A DNA stretch of 48,232 bases from Lentibacter sp. (lineage in GTDB: Bacteria; Pseudomonadota; Alphaproteobacteria; Rhodobacterales; Rhodobacteraceae), in contig JADGEJ010000027.1 of assembly GCA_016744435.1 (NCBI GenBank), positions 1 to 48,232 of the forward strand. The letters run 5' to 3'. Made by a program: the position numbers and the translations under genes. The notes under the pieces were generated by a model that saw only the letters and a program-made list of their open reading frames with translations, was not told where the DNA came from and did no database searches. Positions 40,496 to 47,987 of the stretch are shown here, piece after piece (the first letter of the stretch is position 1; each line of letters opens with the position of its first letter).

Positions 40496-42367
40496 CTACT
40501 TCGTGATGATCTCCGGCCCCATGATCGTGTTGGGCAGGAATGTCGACAGCACGGGAATGTACGTGACCATAATCAGGAACACGAACAGCACCGCGAGGAA
40601 GGGAAGTGCTGCGCGCACAACGCTCATCATCGGCATGCCCGCGACACCGGAGGTGACGAATAGGTTAAGGCCCACAGGCGGCGTTATCATCCCGATCTCC
40701 ATGTTCACCACCATGATGATGCCCAAATGGATCGGGTCGATCCCCAGTTCGATCGCGATCGGAAACACCAGCGGCGCGACGATCACGAGCAAGCCCGAGG
40801 GCTCCATGAACTGCCCGCCAATGAGCAGGATCACGTTGACCACGACAAGGAACATGACTGGCCCAAAGCCCGCTGACAGCATCGCGCCCGCGATGTGCTG
40901 AGGCACTTGTTGCTCTGTCAGAACGTGTTTGAGGATAAGCGCAAAGGCGATGACAAACAGCAGTGTCACCGTCAGTTTGCCCGCCTCAAACAGCGTCTTC
41001 TTGGTGTCTTTGTGCACAAACGACAGCACCAGCCCGACGATGGAATAGCCAATGCCACGGGCAAACCGCATGGTGCCGCCGCCAAGCGAGCTGGCATAAC
41101 TTGCCTGCACAGCATGGGCCTCACGCGCCGAACCATCGAGCGAATAGGTGAAGATGATCGGCGGTAAAGCCACCATCAGAGCCACCAGCAACGCCAGCAA
41201 AGTCGTCAGCGCAAACGTCACGTGGCTGACCATGCTTGCAGGCACAAGCTCAGCCATCAGCCCGCTAATGCCATCCGCCGCAGCAGGCACAAGCGCAACA
41301 AGCGCCATCGCCATAGGCACAAGCGCCAGCACCGCTGTGATAAGTGTCGCCAACAGCGCGCGCCGCGCAGGGAAGGCCAGCAAAGCCCAGCCCGTCAGCA
41401 CGCAGATAACCACCCAACCGAGGCCAACCATGAGGCCAAGCTCGCGCGTGTAGAGCGCGTCAGGATCAGTGCTTGAGGCAAAGTAATGCAGCAGAAAGCC
41501 GATCAACCCGAAGACAACAACCCGCAACCCAAGGCCAAACTCGTCGCGCTCATCGTCTTCCAGCCAGGGCTTGCCTTTGAGCGGGCCCATGTCACGGTAG
41601 ATCGTCACCGCCGCGAAGAAGGCGTAAACAGCCGCAACCGCCGCCGCCTCTGTCGGAGTAAACACGCCGCCGTAGATGCCGCCAAGGATGATAAAGATCA
41701 GGAACAGGCCAAAGGAGGCTTCCAGCATCGAGCTGGCGATCTCGTCCAAGCCCTTCCACTCGCCTTTGGGCAGGTTCTTCACCTTGGCGATCACATAGAT
41801 CGTGACCATCAGCATGAAGCCCGCCAAAAGCCCGGGAATGACGCCAGCAAGGAACATCCGCCCCACCGAGACTTCAACAGCCGCCGCGTAGACAACCATG
41901 ACGATGGATGGCGGAATGAGGATGCCAAGGGTGCCCGCGTTGCAGATGACGCCCGCCGCGAATTCCTTGGTGTAGCCAACCTGACGCATCCCCGCGATGA
42001 CGATTGTGCCAATAGCAACAACCGTCGCAGGCGAAGAGCCCGAGAGCGCGGCAAACATCATGCAGGCCAGCACCCCCGCGATGGCAAGGCCACCCGGCAA
42101 ATGCCCCACGCAAGCGATAGAGAAGCGGATGATCCGCCGTGCCACGCCGCCTGTCGTCATAAACGACGACGCAAGGATGAAAAACGGGATCGCCAGCAGG
42201 GTAAAGTGGCCCTCAAAGGCCTCAAACAGAGTGCCCGCGACCGAGCCAAGCGTGGCATCCGAGAAGATCAGCAAGAACAAAACCGAGCTGAGGCCAAGCG
42301 AAACCGCGATCGGAACGCCCATCAGCAAAAGGCCCACGATCATGGCAAATAGGAGTGCGACTTCCAT
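40496..42367 (-). CDS. dctM: TRAP transporter large permease DctM, with internal insertion
   Basis: The large membrane subunit of a tripartite ATP-independent periplasmic transporter, 623 residues against about 430 normally. The first half is standard (ALSGSSPATVVAIGTI, NAGTLGILIPPSIVMVVYA, GGIYGGVFTPTEAAAVAAVYA), as is the end (GMFxEPSG-type region, MEIGMITPPVGLNLFVTSG). Between about residues 260 and 453 lies an extra segment of about 190 residues with a charged linker (KGKPWLEDDERDE) and about four more membrane helices. The frame is intact across it. I chose the ATG at 42367, which overlaps the dctQ stop by one base (TGATG) and has GGGAG in front. Confidence 0.93.
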   Translation of the reverse strand: MEVALLFAMIVGLLLMGVPIAVSLGLSSVLFLLIFSDATLGSVAGTLFEAFEGHFTLLAIPFFILASSFMTTGGVARRIIRFSIACVGHLPGGLAIAGVLACMMFAALSGSSPATVVAIGTIVIAGMRQVGYTKEFAAGVICNAGTLGILIPPSIVMVVYAAAVEVSVGRMFLAGVIPGLLAGFMLMVTIYVIAKVKNLPKGEWKGLDEIASSMLEASFGLFLIFIILGGIYGGVFTPTEAAAVAAVYAFFAAVTIYRDMGPLKGKPWLEDDERDEFGLGLRVVVFGLIGFLLHYFASSTDPDALYTRELGLMVGLGWVVICVLTGWALLAFPARRALLATLITAVLALVPMAMALVALVPAAADGISGLMAELVPASMVSHVTFALTTLLALLVALMVALPPIIFTYSLDGSAREAHAVQASYASSLGGGTMRFARGIGYSIVGLVLSFVHKDTKKTLFEAGKLTVTLLFVIAFALILKHVLTEQQVPQHIAGAMLSAGFGPVMFLVVVNVILLIGGQFMEPSGLLVIVAPLVFPIAIELGIDPIHLGIIMVVNMEIGMITPPVGLNLFVTSGVAGMPMMSVVRAALPFLAVLFVFLIMVTYIPVLSTFLPNTIMGPEIITK

Positions 42368-43074
42368 CAATTTTCTCCCAACTGCTCGCGAACTTCTTCA
42401 AGCTCGTCTTCAACTTCGTGACTGGCGACAATACGGTCCACATCACCGCGCCAGACCTGCACGCCAACCTGCAAAAAGCGTAGCAAAAGCAGCAACATAG
42501 AGATCGGCAAAATGATATAAGGAATAACCTTTGGCAGCTTCTCATAGGCATCGCCATAGTTGATCAGATCTTCCAGAAAACGGAACATGCCGAGCATCGG
42601 AACGTCCTGCACCTCATAGAAGCTTTGGCTGCGCACTGTGGTGTCAAAGCCCGTGGGGAACCAGCGCCCGGAAGTTGGCGGCAAGTCTGCAAAGACGGCC
42701 CAGTAGTCGTAGGCCGCCTTCACCATCAGCAGCGAAAAGAAGATGCAAAGCGCCACTGAGACAAGCGCCAAAATCCGCCGCAGCGGGGCGCTCAGCAGGT
42801 TCACAATCGCATCAACACCAAGGTGGCTGTGGGTTTTTACGGCGTAAGACGCGCCGAGCAGAACCAGCCACGCAAACAAGAACACTGTCGCCTCAAGGCC
42901 CCAAAGCAGGTTGGTCGGCAGGCCCCAGGCCTCGACCATCGGTTTGGCGCCCGGGCTGTCAAACACATAGCGGATCACGACGCCCGCGAATGTGATCAGC
43001 GTCATCGCGCCCAAGATCACCGCAATCAGAAACTCTTCGACATGATCCAAGATGCTTAGCTTTCGCTCTTTCAT
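42367..43074 (-). CDS. dctQ: TRAP transporter small permease DctQ
   Basis: The small membrane subunit, 235 residues, with four membrane helices (about 12-35, 55-75, 95-117 and 195-215). That is longer than the usual 160-190 because of a loop before the last helix (about residues 120-190: FADLPPTSGRWFPTGFDTT onward). It pairs with DctM. I chose the ATG at 43074 (MKERKLSILDHVEEF) because GGGGGGAGG precedes it and because the alternative at 43113 lies inside the terminator hairpin. C-terminal residues are acidic (HEVEDELEEVREQLGEN). Confidence 0.92.
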   Translation of the reverse strand: MKERKLSILDHVEEFLIAVILGAMTLITFAGVVIRYVFDSPGAKPMVEAWGLPTNLLWGLEATVFLFAWLVLLGASYAVKTHSHLGVDAIVNLLSAPLRRILALVSVALCIFFSLLMVKAAYDYWAVFADLPPTSGRWFPTGFDTTVRSQSFYEVQDVPMLGMFRFLEDLINYGDAYEKLPKVIPYIILPISMLLLLLRFLQVGVQVWRGDVDRIVASHEVEDELEEVREQLGEN

Positions 43075-43095
43075 CTCGCCTCCCCCCAATTTCGT

Positions 43096-43129
43096 AAAAA
43101 GGGCGGGCCACATCTGCTGCAGCCCGCCC
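43096..43129 (-). terminator. Partial terminator between dctP and dctQ
   Basis: On the minus strand GGGCGGGC and GCCCGCCC form an 8-bp G/C stem around 13 bases, directly followed by TTTTT. It sits between dctP and dctQ in one operon, so some transcripts should end after dctP and give more binding protein than permease. Confidence 0.85.
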
Positions 43130-43152
43130 CTGTTTTCACAAGACGTGCTGTC

Positions 43153-44151
43153 TTACATGCCGTTGATCTTTTGAACCGCGTCGATGTTTTCTTGGCCAAC
43201 ATCGCCTGCGAACTGCGCCCAAACCGGCTTCATTGTAGCAACCCACTCGTCGCGCTGCTCGCTCGTGAGTTCGCGCACTGTTCCGCCCGCGTCGATGACA
43301 GCTTGGCGCGCAGCACCGTTCACAGAAGTTGACTCAGCGTTGCGCGTTGTCGTGACTTCGCTCAGGATCGTCATGAACTGGTCGCGCACATCGGCGTCAA
43401 GCGAGTTGAGCCAGTCAACATTGGTCACAACGAGGTAGTCGATGATGCCGTGGTTTGTTTCGGTCACACCGTCCTGAACTTCAAAAAACTTCTTGCCGTA
43501 GATGTTTGACCATGTGTTCTCCTGGCCGTCGACAACACCCTGCTGCAGCGCGCCGTAAACTTCCGAGAAGGCCATTTTCTGTGGTGAACCACCGATAGCT
43601 TCCATCTGCGCGACAAGCACGTCTGACGACTGCACGCGGAACTTGAGGCCGTTCGCATCCGTTGGCGAAACCAGCGGCTTGTTGGCGCTCATCTGCTTCA
43701 TGCCATTGTGCCAGAAAGCAAGGCCCTGCAGGCCGCGGCGCTGCATGCTGTCGAGCATCGCTTGGCCTTCGGCTGAGTTTTGGAACGCATCAACCGCCGC
43801 GATGTCTTTGAACATGAACGGCAAGTCAAACAGGCGGAACTGTTTGGTGAATTTTTCGAATTTTGACAGGCTCGGTGCTGCGAGCTGAACGTCGCCCTGA
43901 AGCATGGCTTCCAGCACTTTGTTGTCATTGTAGAGCGTCGAGTTCGGGAAGACTTCAAGGCACATCGTGCCGTTCATTTCGTCATTGATGCGCTGCTCAA
44001 GAAGCGAAGCCGCGATGCCCTTTGGGTGCTTGTCAGTGTTTGTCACGTGGCTGAACTTGACGACAATCTCGCCATCGTCACAGGCCGCGGTTACGGCAGA
44101 GGCCGAAACTGACAGAGTCAGAGCGGCAATCGCTGTTGTGAGAAATTTCAT
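43153..44151 (-). CDS. dctP: TRAP transporter substrate-binding protein DctP
   Basis: The periplasmic solute receptor, 332 residues. The signal peptide is MKFLTTAIAALTLSVSASAV with cleavage near VTA. The mature protein starts CDDGEIVVKFSHVTNTDKHP, the usual DctP opening, and has the substrate-contact region LKFRVQSSDVLVAQMEAIG with the conserved arginine that salt-bridges a carboxylate. EVYGALQQGVVDGQENTWSN is the family's most conserved stretch. C4-dicarboxylates are the likely substrates, given the neighbouring DctBD homologues. GGGAGGAG is the ribosome binding site. Confidence 0.95.
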   Translation of the reverse strand: MKFLTTAIAALTLSVSASAVTAACDDGEIVVKFSHVTNTDKHPKGIAASLLEQRINDEMNGTMCLEVFPNSTLYNDNKVLEAMLQGDVQLAAPSLSKFEKFTKQFRLFDLPFMFKDIAAVDAFQNSAEGQAMLDSMQRRGLQGLAFWHNGMKQMSANKPLVSPTDANGLKFRVQSSDVLVAQMEAIGGSPQKMAFSEVYGALQQGVVDGQENTWSNIYGKKFFEVQDGVTETNHGIIDYLVVTNVDWLNSLDADVRDQFMTILSEVTTTRNAESTSVNGAARQAVIDAGGTVRELTSEQRDEWVATMKPVWAQFAGDVGQENIDAVQKINGM

Positions 44152-44224
44152 GGATGTCTCCTCCCAGAGTATAGAATCACTTGGCCCGCAGGTTTGCCGG
44201 CCGACGCGCTATGCTCTCGTTTTG

Positions 44225-44240
44225 GTGAACACCGTGCAAG
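44225..44240 (-). promoter_or_regulatory. Weak promoter-like sequence upstream of dctP
   Basis: On the minus strand TTGCACG-GTGT-TCAC lies about 75 bases before the dctP start and about 55 bases downstream of the paired dyads. The first part resembles the -24 element of sigma-54 promoters (TGGCACG), but the -12 part (TCAC instead of TTGC) lacks the key GC. A sigma-70-type promoter in the same stretch is equally possible. Confidence 0.25.
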
Positions 44241-44293
44241 TAATGAGGTTTTGCTAATAATTTCAGCAGTTTAAAAACGCCCCACCGCAGAGT

Positions 44294-44311
44294 TGTGCGG
44301 CTTTCCGCACA
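44294..44311. promoter_or_regulatory. DctD-type upstream activator site 1
   Basis: TGTGCGGCTTTCCGCACA is a perfect dyad with 7-base arms and a 4-base centre. It matches the kind of site bound by DctD in rhizobia (TGTGCGG ... CCGCACA). It lies 143-160 bases upstream of the dctP start, and a second copy is centred 33 bases further up. Confidence 0.75.
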
Positions 44312-44326
44312 GCTCCGCCGGGTAAT

Positions 44327-44344
44327 TGTGCGACTTTCCGCACA
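44327..44344. promoter_or_regulatory. DctD-type upstream activator site 2
   Basis: TGTGCGACTTTCCGCACA differs from site 1 by one base. The centres are 33 bases apart, about three helical turns, so two regulator dimers would bind the same face of the DNA. Confidence 0.75.
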
Positions 44345-44362
44345 GAGGCTTCAAGCTGGCCG

Positions 44363-44839
44363 CTACCTCTTCGTGCCGGCGTCCCATGTCAGACCAAAGC
44401 TCAAAAGCCCGCTCGCGCCGCCCTCTGTCATCGGCAAAAGCTGCACAAACACATTGCCCTGCCGCAGGTGCAGCCCCCCAATCGCCACCACGTCCGACGT
44501 AATGTGGGTGCTAAAACGCCGCCCGTCTTTGGGGTACCAGGCGAGGCCGCCGAAGACACTTAACTCACCGGTTTTCCAACGTTTCAGCGGCAGGTGCGCC
44601 GTCGCCGCCAGTGAGCCGCGTTCATAGCTGTTCACGTAAGCACCAAACGAGTAAGCCCACTTCTCCCGCTCCCACGTCGCAAACAAACCCGGGTTGATCT
44701 CATTGTAGCCAGAAGCTCCGACATGCTTACTGCCAAGCAAAACAGAAAAACGATCAGGCCCCGCCTGCGCACCACTTGGCGCCACAAAGCTGCAAAGCCA
44801 CACCGCTCCAACCAAGACTGCCCTGTTCACCGCTCTCAT
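44363..44839 (-). CDS. Small exported protein, probably a beta-barrel
   Basis: A 158-residue exported protein with a signal peptide (MRAVNRAVLVGAVWLCSFVA, cut after AQA) and no lipobox. The mature part alternates polar and hydrophobic residues in short strands: RFSVLLGSKHVGASGYNEIN, GLFATWEREKWAYSFGAYVN, LSVFGGLAWYPKDG, GNVFVQLLPM. It ends in LLSFGLTWDAGTKR, which suggests a small outer-membrane barrel or periplasmic beta-protein. I know similar uncharacterised proteins in Rhodobacteraceae but no function. It lies between dctD and dctP on the same strand; the DctD-type sites start 19 bases past its stop, so it is not part of the dctPQM transcript. Confidence 0.65.
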   Translation of the reverse strand: MRAVNRAVLVGAVWLCSFVAPSGAQAGPDRFSVLLGSKHVGASGYNEINPGLFATWEREKWAYSFGAYVNSYERGSLAATAHLPLKRWKTGELSVFGGLAWYPKDGRRFSTHITSDVVAIGGLHLRQGNVFVQLLPMTEGGASGLLSFGLTWDAGTKR

Positions 44840-44913
44840 CGTCGCACTCCTCGATAGCCTTTAACACTCTGCGCCGAGCCGCCGCTCAAATGCAACCTTC
44901 ACAAAGCAAACAC

Positions 44914-44981
44914 TCTTTTTCTTTCCCTAAATATCCCGGGGGGAGGTCACAAACTTGTTTGTGACTTGGGGGCTGGCCCCC
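44914..44981 (-). repeat. Dispersed intergenic element, copy 3
   Basis: Read on the minus strand: hairpin GGGGGC-CA-GCCCCC (44981-44968), dyad GTCACAAAC-AA-GTTTGTGAC (44965-44946), then CCCCCCGGGATATTT-AG-GGAAAGAAAAAG ending at 44914. It starts 7 bases past the dctD stop, so its hairpins may also end the dctBD transcript. Order and spacing match copy 1 closely although the middle dyad has a different sequence. Confidence 0.7.
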
Positions 44982-44987
44982 GCACCG

Positions 44988-46241
44988 TCAGCGGCGAAAA
45001 TCATCCGGCTTAATGCCGTAGCGCGCCAGCTTGTCATAAAACGTTTTGCGCGGCAGCTTTAAAGCAGCAGCCGCAGCACTCGCGCGGCCCTTCTCTCGCC
45101 CCAGTGCCGCCACCAGGAGCGAGCGTTCAACCCGCGCCATTTGCTCGGCATGTCCCAGCTCGGCGGCAGCCTCCGTGTCTTCGGGCATGCCCAAAACAAA
45201 GCGCATCGCAGCACTCATCAGCGCCCGCGCATTTCCCGGCCAAGGCTGCGCCATCAGTGTCGCAACTTGCTGGGCCTGCACCTCAGGCGGCACAAGCCCT
45301 GCTTGCTCTGCCGCCTGCGCCACATAATGGCGAAACAACACAGGGATATCTTCAGGCCGCTCACCAAGTGTCGGGATATGCACCCGCATGCCCTCAAGCC
45401 GGTAAAACAGCTCTGCGTTAAACGCCCCGGCCTCAACAGCCCCCGCCAAATCTGCGGTGCTACCAGCAATCAACCGCGCGCCATGCCTCCCGCCATCTTT
45501 TGCGCCCTGCTCTGCATCAAGCAGCTCTGCCAGCTCATATTGCAGCTCTGGTGCCAAAGCTTCGATCTCGTCCAGAAACAGGCTCCCATGGATCGCAGCT
45601 TGCCTTGCCTCCAAAAGCCCGGCAAGCGTCAGCCCGGCGCCTTGCTTGCGTACAAACGGCCCCGCCTGCAGGCCTGAGCTTAGGTGGATAACCTCCGCAA
45701 CCTTCGGAATGCCTGCGCCGCGCGGACCGGTGATCAGCGCAGCAATCTGCGTGCCAGCCACCAAGCGCACCCGCGCGCGCAGGGCATCTGCTTGCTTTGA
45801 AGTGCCAAAGATCATTCTCGCAGCCGCGTCGCCCGCCTCCATCTGCGCCTTCAAAACGCGATTTTCAAGCACCAGAGCGCGCATCTGCAAAGCCCGCCGC
45901 AACACCCCGACAAGCACGTCAGGCGCGCTTGGCTTTTCCAGAAAATCAAACGCGCCCCGCCCCATAGCCTTCACAGCCATTGGAATGTCGCCCTCACCTG
46001 TCAGCAAGATGACAGGCAGCTGCGCATCCACGCTTTGGGCATATTCCAACAGGTGAAATCCGTCTCGCCCCGGCATCCGGATGTCAGACAGGATCACCCC
46101 GTCAAAGCCGCGGGTTATGTGGTCTTTGGCCTCAACAAACGAGCCTGTACTCACAGGCGTCAGCGCCTCAAGTCCAAGCGTCTGCACCAGTGCTTCGCGC
46201 ACCGCTCGATCATCATCCACAATCAGAACCCTACCGATCAT
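44988..46241 (-). CDS. dctD: DctD-type response regulator with degenerate AAA+ domain
   Basis: A 417-residue NtrC-family response regulator. The receiver domain (about 1-118) is intact: acidic pocket VDDD at 8-11, phosphoacceptor Asp53 in LSDIRMPG, Thr81 and Lys103. The central AAA+ domain is altered: where GESGTGKE is expected the sequence is GPRGAGIP (172-179), so the nucleotide-binding lysine is gone. About 25 residues that should carry the GAFTGA sigma-54 contact loop are missing between GPFVRKQ (195-201) and GSLFLDEIE (219-227). The Fis-type helix-turn-helix (about 370-412) is normal. It overlaps the dctB stop by 4 bases. It should still bind DNA but is unlikely to remodel sigma-54 polymerase. 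Confidence 0.88.
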   Translation of the reverse strand: MIGRVLIVDDDRAVREALVQTLGLEALTPVSTGSFVEAKDHITRGFDGVILSDIRMPGRDGFHLLEYAQSVDAQLPVILLTGEGDIPMAVKAMGRGAFDFLEKPSAPDVLVGVLRRALQMRALVLENRVLKAQMEAGDAAARMIFGTSKQADALRARVRLVAGTQIAALITGPRGAGIPKVAEVIHLSSGLQAGPFVRKQGAGLTLAGLLEARQAAIHGSLFLDEIEALAPELQYELAELLDAEQGAKDGGRHGARLIAGSTADLAGAVEAGAFNAELFYRLEGMRVHIPTLGERPEDIPVLFRHYVAQAAEQAGLVPPEVQAQQVATLMAQPWPGNARALMSAAMRFVLGMPEDTEAAAELGHAEQMARVERSLLVAALGREKGRASAAAAALKLPRKTFYDKLARYGIKPDDFRR

Positions 46242-47929
46242 GAGGCTCGCTCCTGCCAATATTCTAGTTCAACTGTAAACATCGCGCCGCGTCCGGGCGT
46301 AGCATTCACACCGCGAATGTTACCTCCGAAACTTTGCACCAAGCCATAGGAGATCGAAAGGCCAAGTCCCATCCCCTCATCATTACCAACCTCCTTTGTT
46401 GTATAAAACGGCTCGAAAATCTTCTCTGGGTCGGTGATGCCAGGCCCTGTGTCGCGAACTGTCACTTCAAGCTTTCTACCATTGTTGATCACAATTCGGA
46501 TCACCTTCGGCTCGTCCTGCCCTGACATGGCATCAACAGCATTGTTGATCAGGTTGACAAAAACCTGTGTCAGACGAACTTCCCCTCCAATGGCATAGAC
46601 GCTCTCATGGCCCTGTTCCCAAACCATCTGAACAGCCTCACCTCTCAGGCGCACATCGCTCAGCTCGACGGCGGTTTCGACAACTTTGGGCAAATTAACC
46701 TTGCCCATCGGCTCGCTCTCGTTGCGTGAAAAGGCGCGCAAGTTCTTGATGATCCGCCCCGCGCGCACCGAAAGTGCGGAAATCCGGCTCAGGTTCTCGC
46801 CAGCAACGTCGGTGTCGCCGCGCTCCAAAAAGCGCACGCCATTCTGCGCAAACTGCTGGATCGCCATCAAGGGCTGGTTCAACTCGTGGCTGATACCCGC
46901 GCTCATTTGCCCAAGGGCGCTCAGCTTTCCGGCTTGCACAAGATCAGCCTGCGCGCGCCGCAGCTCTGATGTGCGCGCCTCAACACGGCTTTCAAGCAGC
47001 CGGTTTGCCACGACAAGCGTGCGCCTGCGCTCGGTGACGAGAAACAAGATCGCCCCGAAGGCCACGCAAACCGCAGCAAAAGCCGCCGCCTGCAACGCCG
47101 CCAGCCGCTCGGCGGGCGCGATATCAATCAGCGCCTCAGCCTTCATGCCAATGACAGGCAAGTCTTTCACCAAATGCAGCGCGCGCGCCGGAATGTATGG
47201 CCCCCAATCAAGCGACCAGATCTCTTCGCCCTTTATCTGGCTGGTCTCGATCGCCTGCACGACGCCCCCCGCAAACCGCACCCGCGTTTCTTTGGGGTAT
47301 AGCGTTCCAAACAAAAGCTCCGAGCGGTTGGAGATGAAAATTTCTCCCGCCGCATCGGTAAAAAACACTACAGGCCGCGACGAGCGCCAGCCAAACTCGA
47401 CTTCGTCAATATCAACGACAACCTGTAGCACAGCCCGCACCCGCCCGTCGGGGCCAAAATCAGGCGCTGCGAAAAAGTAGGCCCGTTTGCCAAGGCTCTC
47501 AAGCACGCCATGCCCCGTGCCCAAAGCGCCTTGCCGCGCCCGCGCCACCCCGGGCCAAAGCGCAGTTTCTGGCGTCAATGTTTCAAGCGTCCCAGCCAAT
47601 ATCTGCCCGCCGACGTCACTGTATAAGATCGCCAGAGCGCCGGTTTTGTCAGCGGCACTGCGCAAGAAATCCTCCGCATCGCGCCGCGAGCCGCCATCAG
47701 GCAGCGCCGCAAGGCTCGGATGGTCGGCCAGCATAACAGCGAGTTCCTGATAGCGCCTGAGCCGCGCGCCAAGCCTGTCTTCCGCCAATGCGATGTCTGC
47801 TTGCCCGCGCGCTTTGATCTGCACCAAAGCCTGCCCAAGCCCATAGCGGTAAAGCCCATAGCTCAGCCCCGCAACGACAGCGAGAAAGCCAGCCCAAACC
47901 CCAAAACGTGCCCAAAAACTACGGTCCAT
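46238..47929 (-). CDS. dctB: C4-dicarboxylate sensor histidine kinase
   Basis: DctB, 563 residues, an inner-membrane sensor. Two helices (about 9-28 and 279-298) flank a periplasmic double-PAS (PDC/dCache) domain of about 250 residues that should bind dicarboxylates. A coiled coil follows (SRVEARTSELRRAQADL), then the dimerisation helix with phosphorylated His348 in ISHELNQPL. The ATPase domain has N box NLINNAVDAM, G1 DTGPGI, F box FEPFYTTKE and G2 GMGLGLSI. All catalytic motifs are intact, in contrast to the partner regulator. It starts 58 bases from the divergent P450 gene. Confidence 0.93.
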   Translation of the reverse strand: MDRSFWARFGVWAGFLAVVAGLSYGLYRYGLGQALVQIKARGQADIALAEDRLGARLRRYQELAVMLADHPSLAALPDGGSRRDAEDFLRSAADKTGALAILYSDVGGQILAGTLETLTPETALWPGVARARQGALGTGHGVLESLGKRAYFFAAPDFGPDGRVRAVLQVVVDIDEVEFGWRSSRPVVFFTDAAGEIFISNRSELLFGTLYPKETRVRFAGGVVQAIETSQIKGEEIWSLDWGPYIPARALHLVKDLPVIGMKAEALIDIAPAERLAALQAAAFAAVCVAFGAILFLVTERRRTLVVANRLLESRVEARTSELRRAQADLVQAGKLSALGQMSAGISHELNQPLMAIQQFAQNGVRFLERGDTDVAGENLSRISALSVRAGRIIKNLRAFSRNESEPMGKVNLPKVVETAVELSDVRLRGEAVQMVWEQGHESVYAIGGEVRLTQVFVNLINNAVDAMSGQDEPKVIRIVINNGRKLEVTVRDTGPGITDPEKIFEPFYTTKEVGNDEGMGLGLSISYGLVQSFGGNIRGVNATPGRGAMFTVELEYWQERAS

Positions 47930-47987
47930 GGCGCTTGCATAGTGCGAACCGCCTTGCTTTGGAAAGCCCGCGCGCGCAAAAAGGCCT

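Noticed and set aside
41486-42352. A 288-codon plus-strand frame opposite dctM
   Set aside because: Translation is almost entirely charged residues (Arg/His/Asp/Lys), as expected from the antisense of a hydrophobic membrane protein.
44225-44240. A firm sigma-54 promoter for dctP
   Set aside because: The -12 element lacks the essential GC, and the local DctD lacks GAFTGA, so the call is kept only as a weak candidate.
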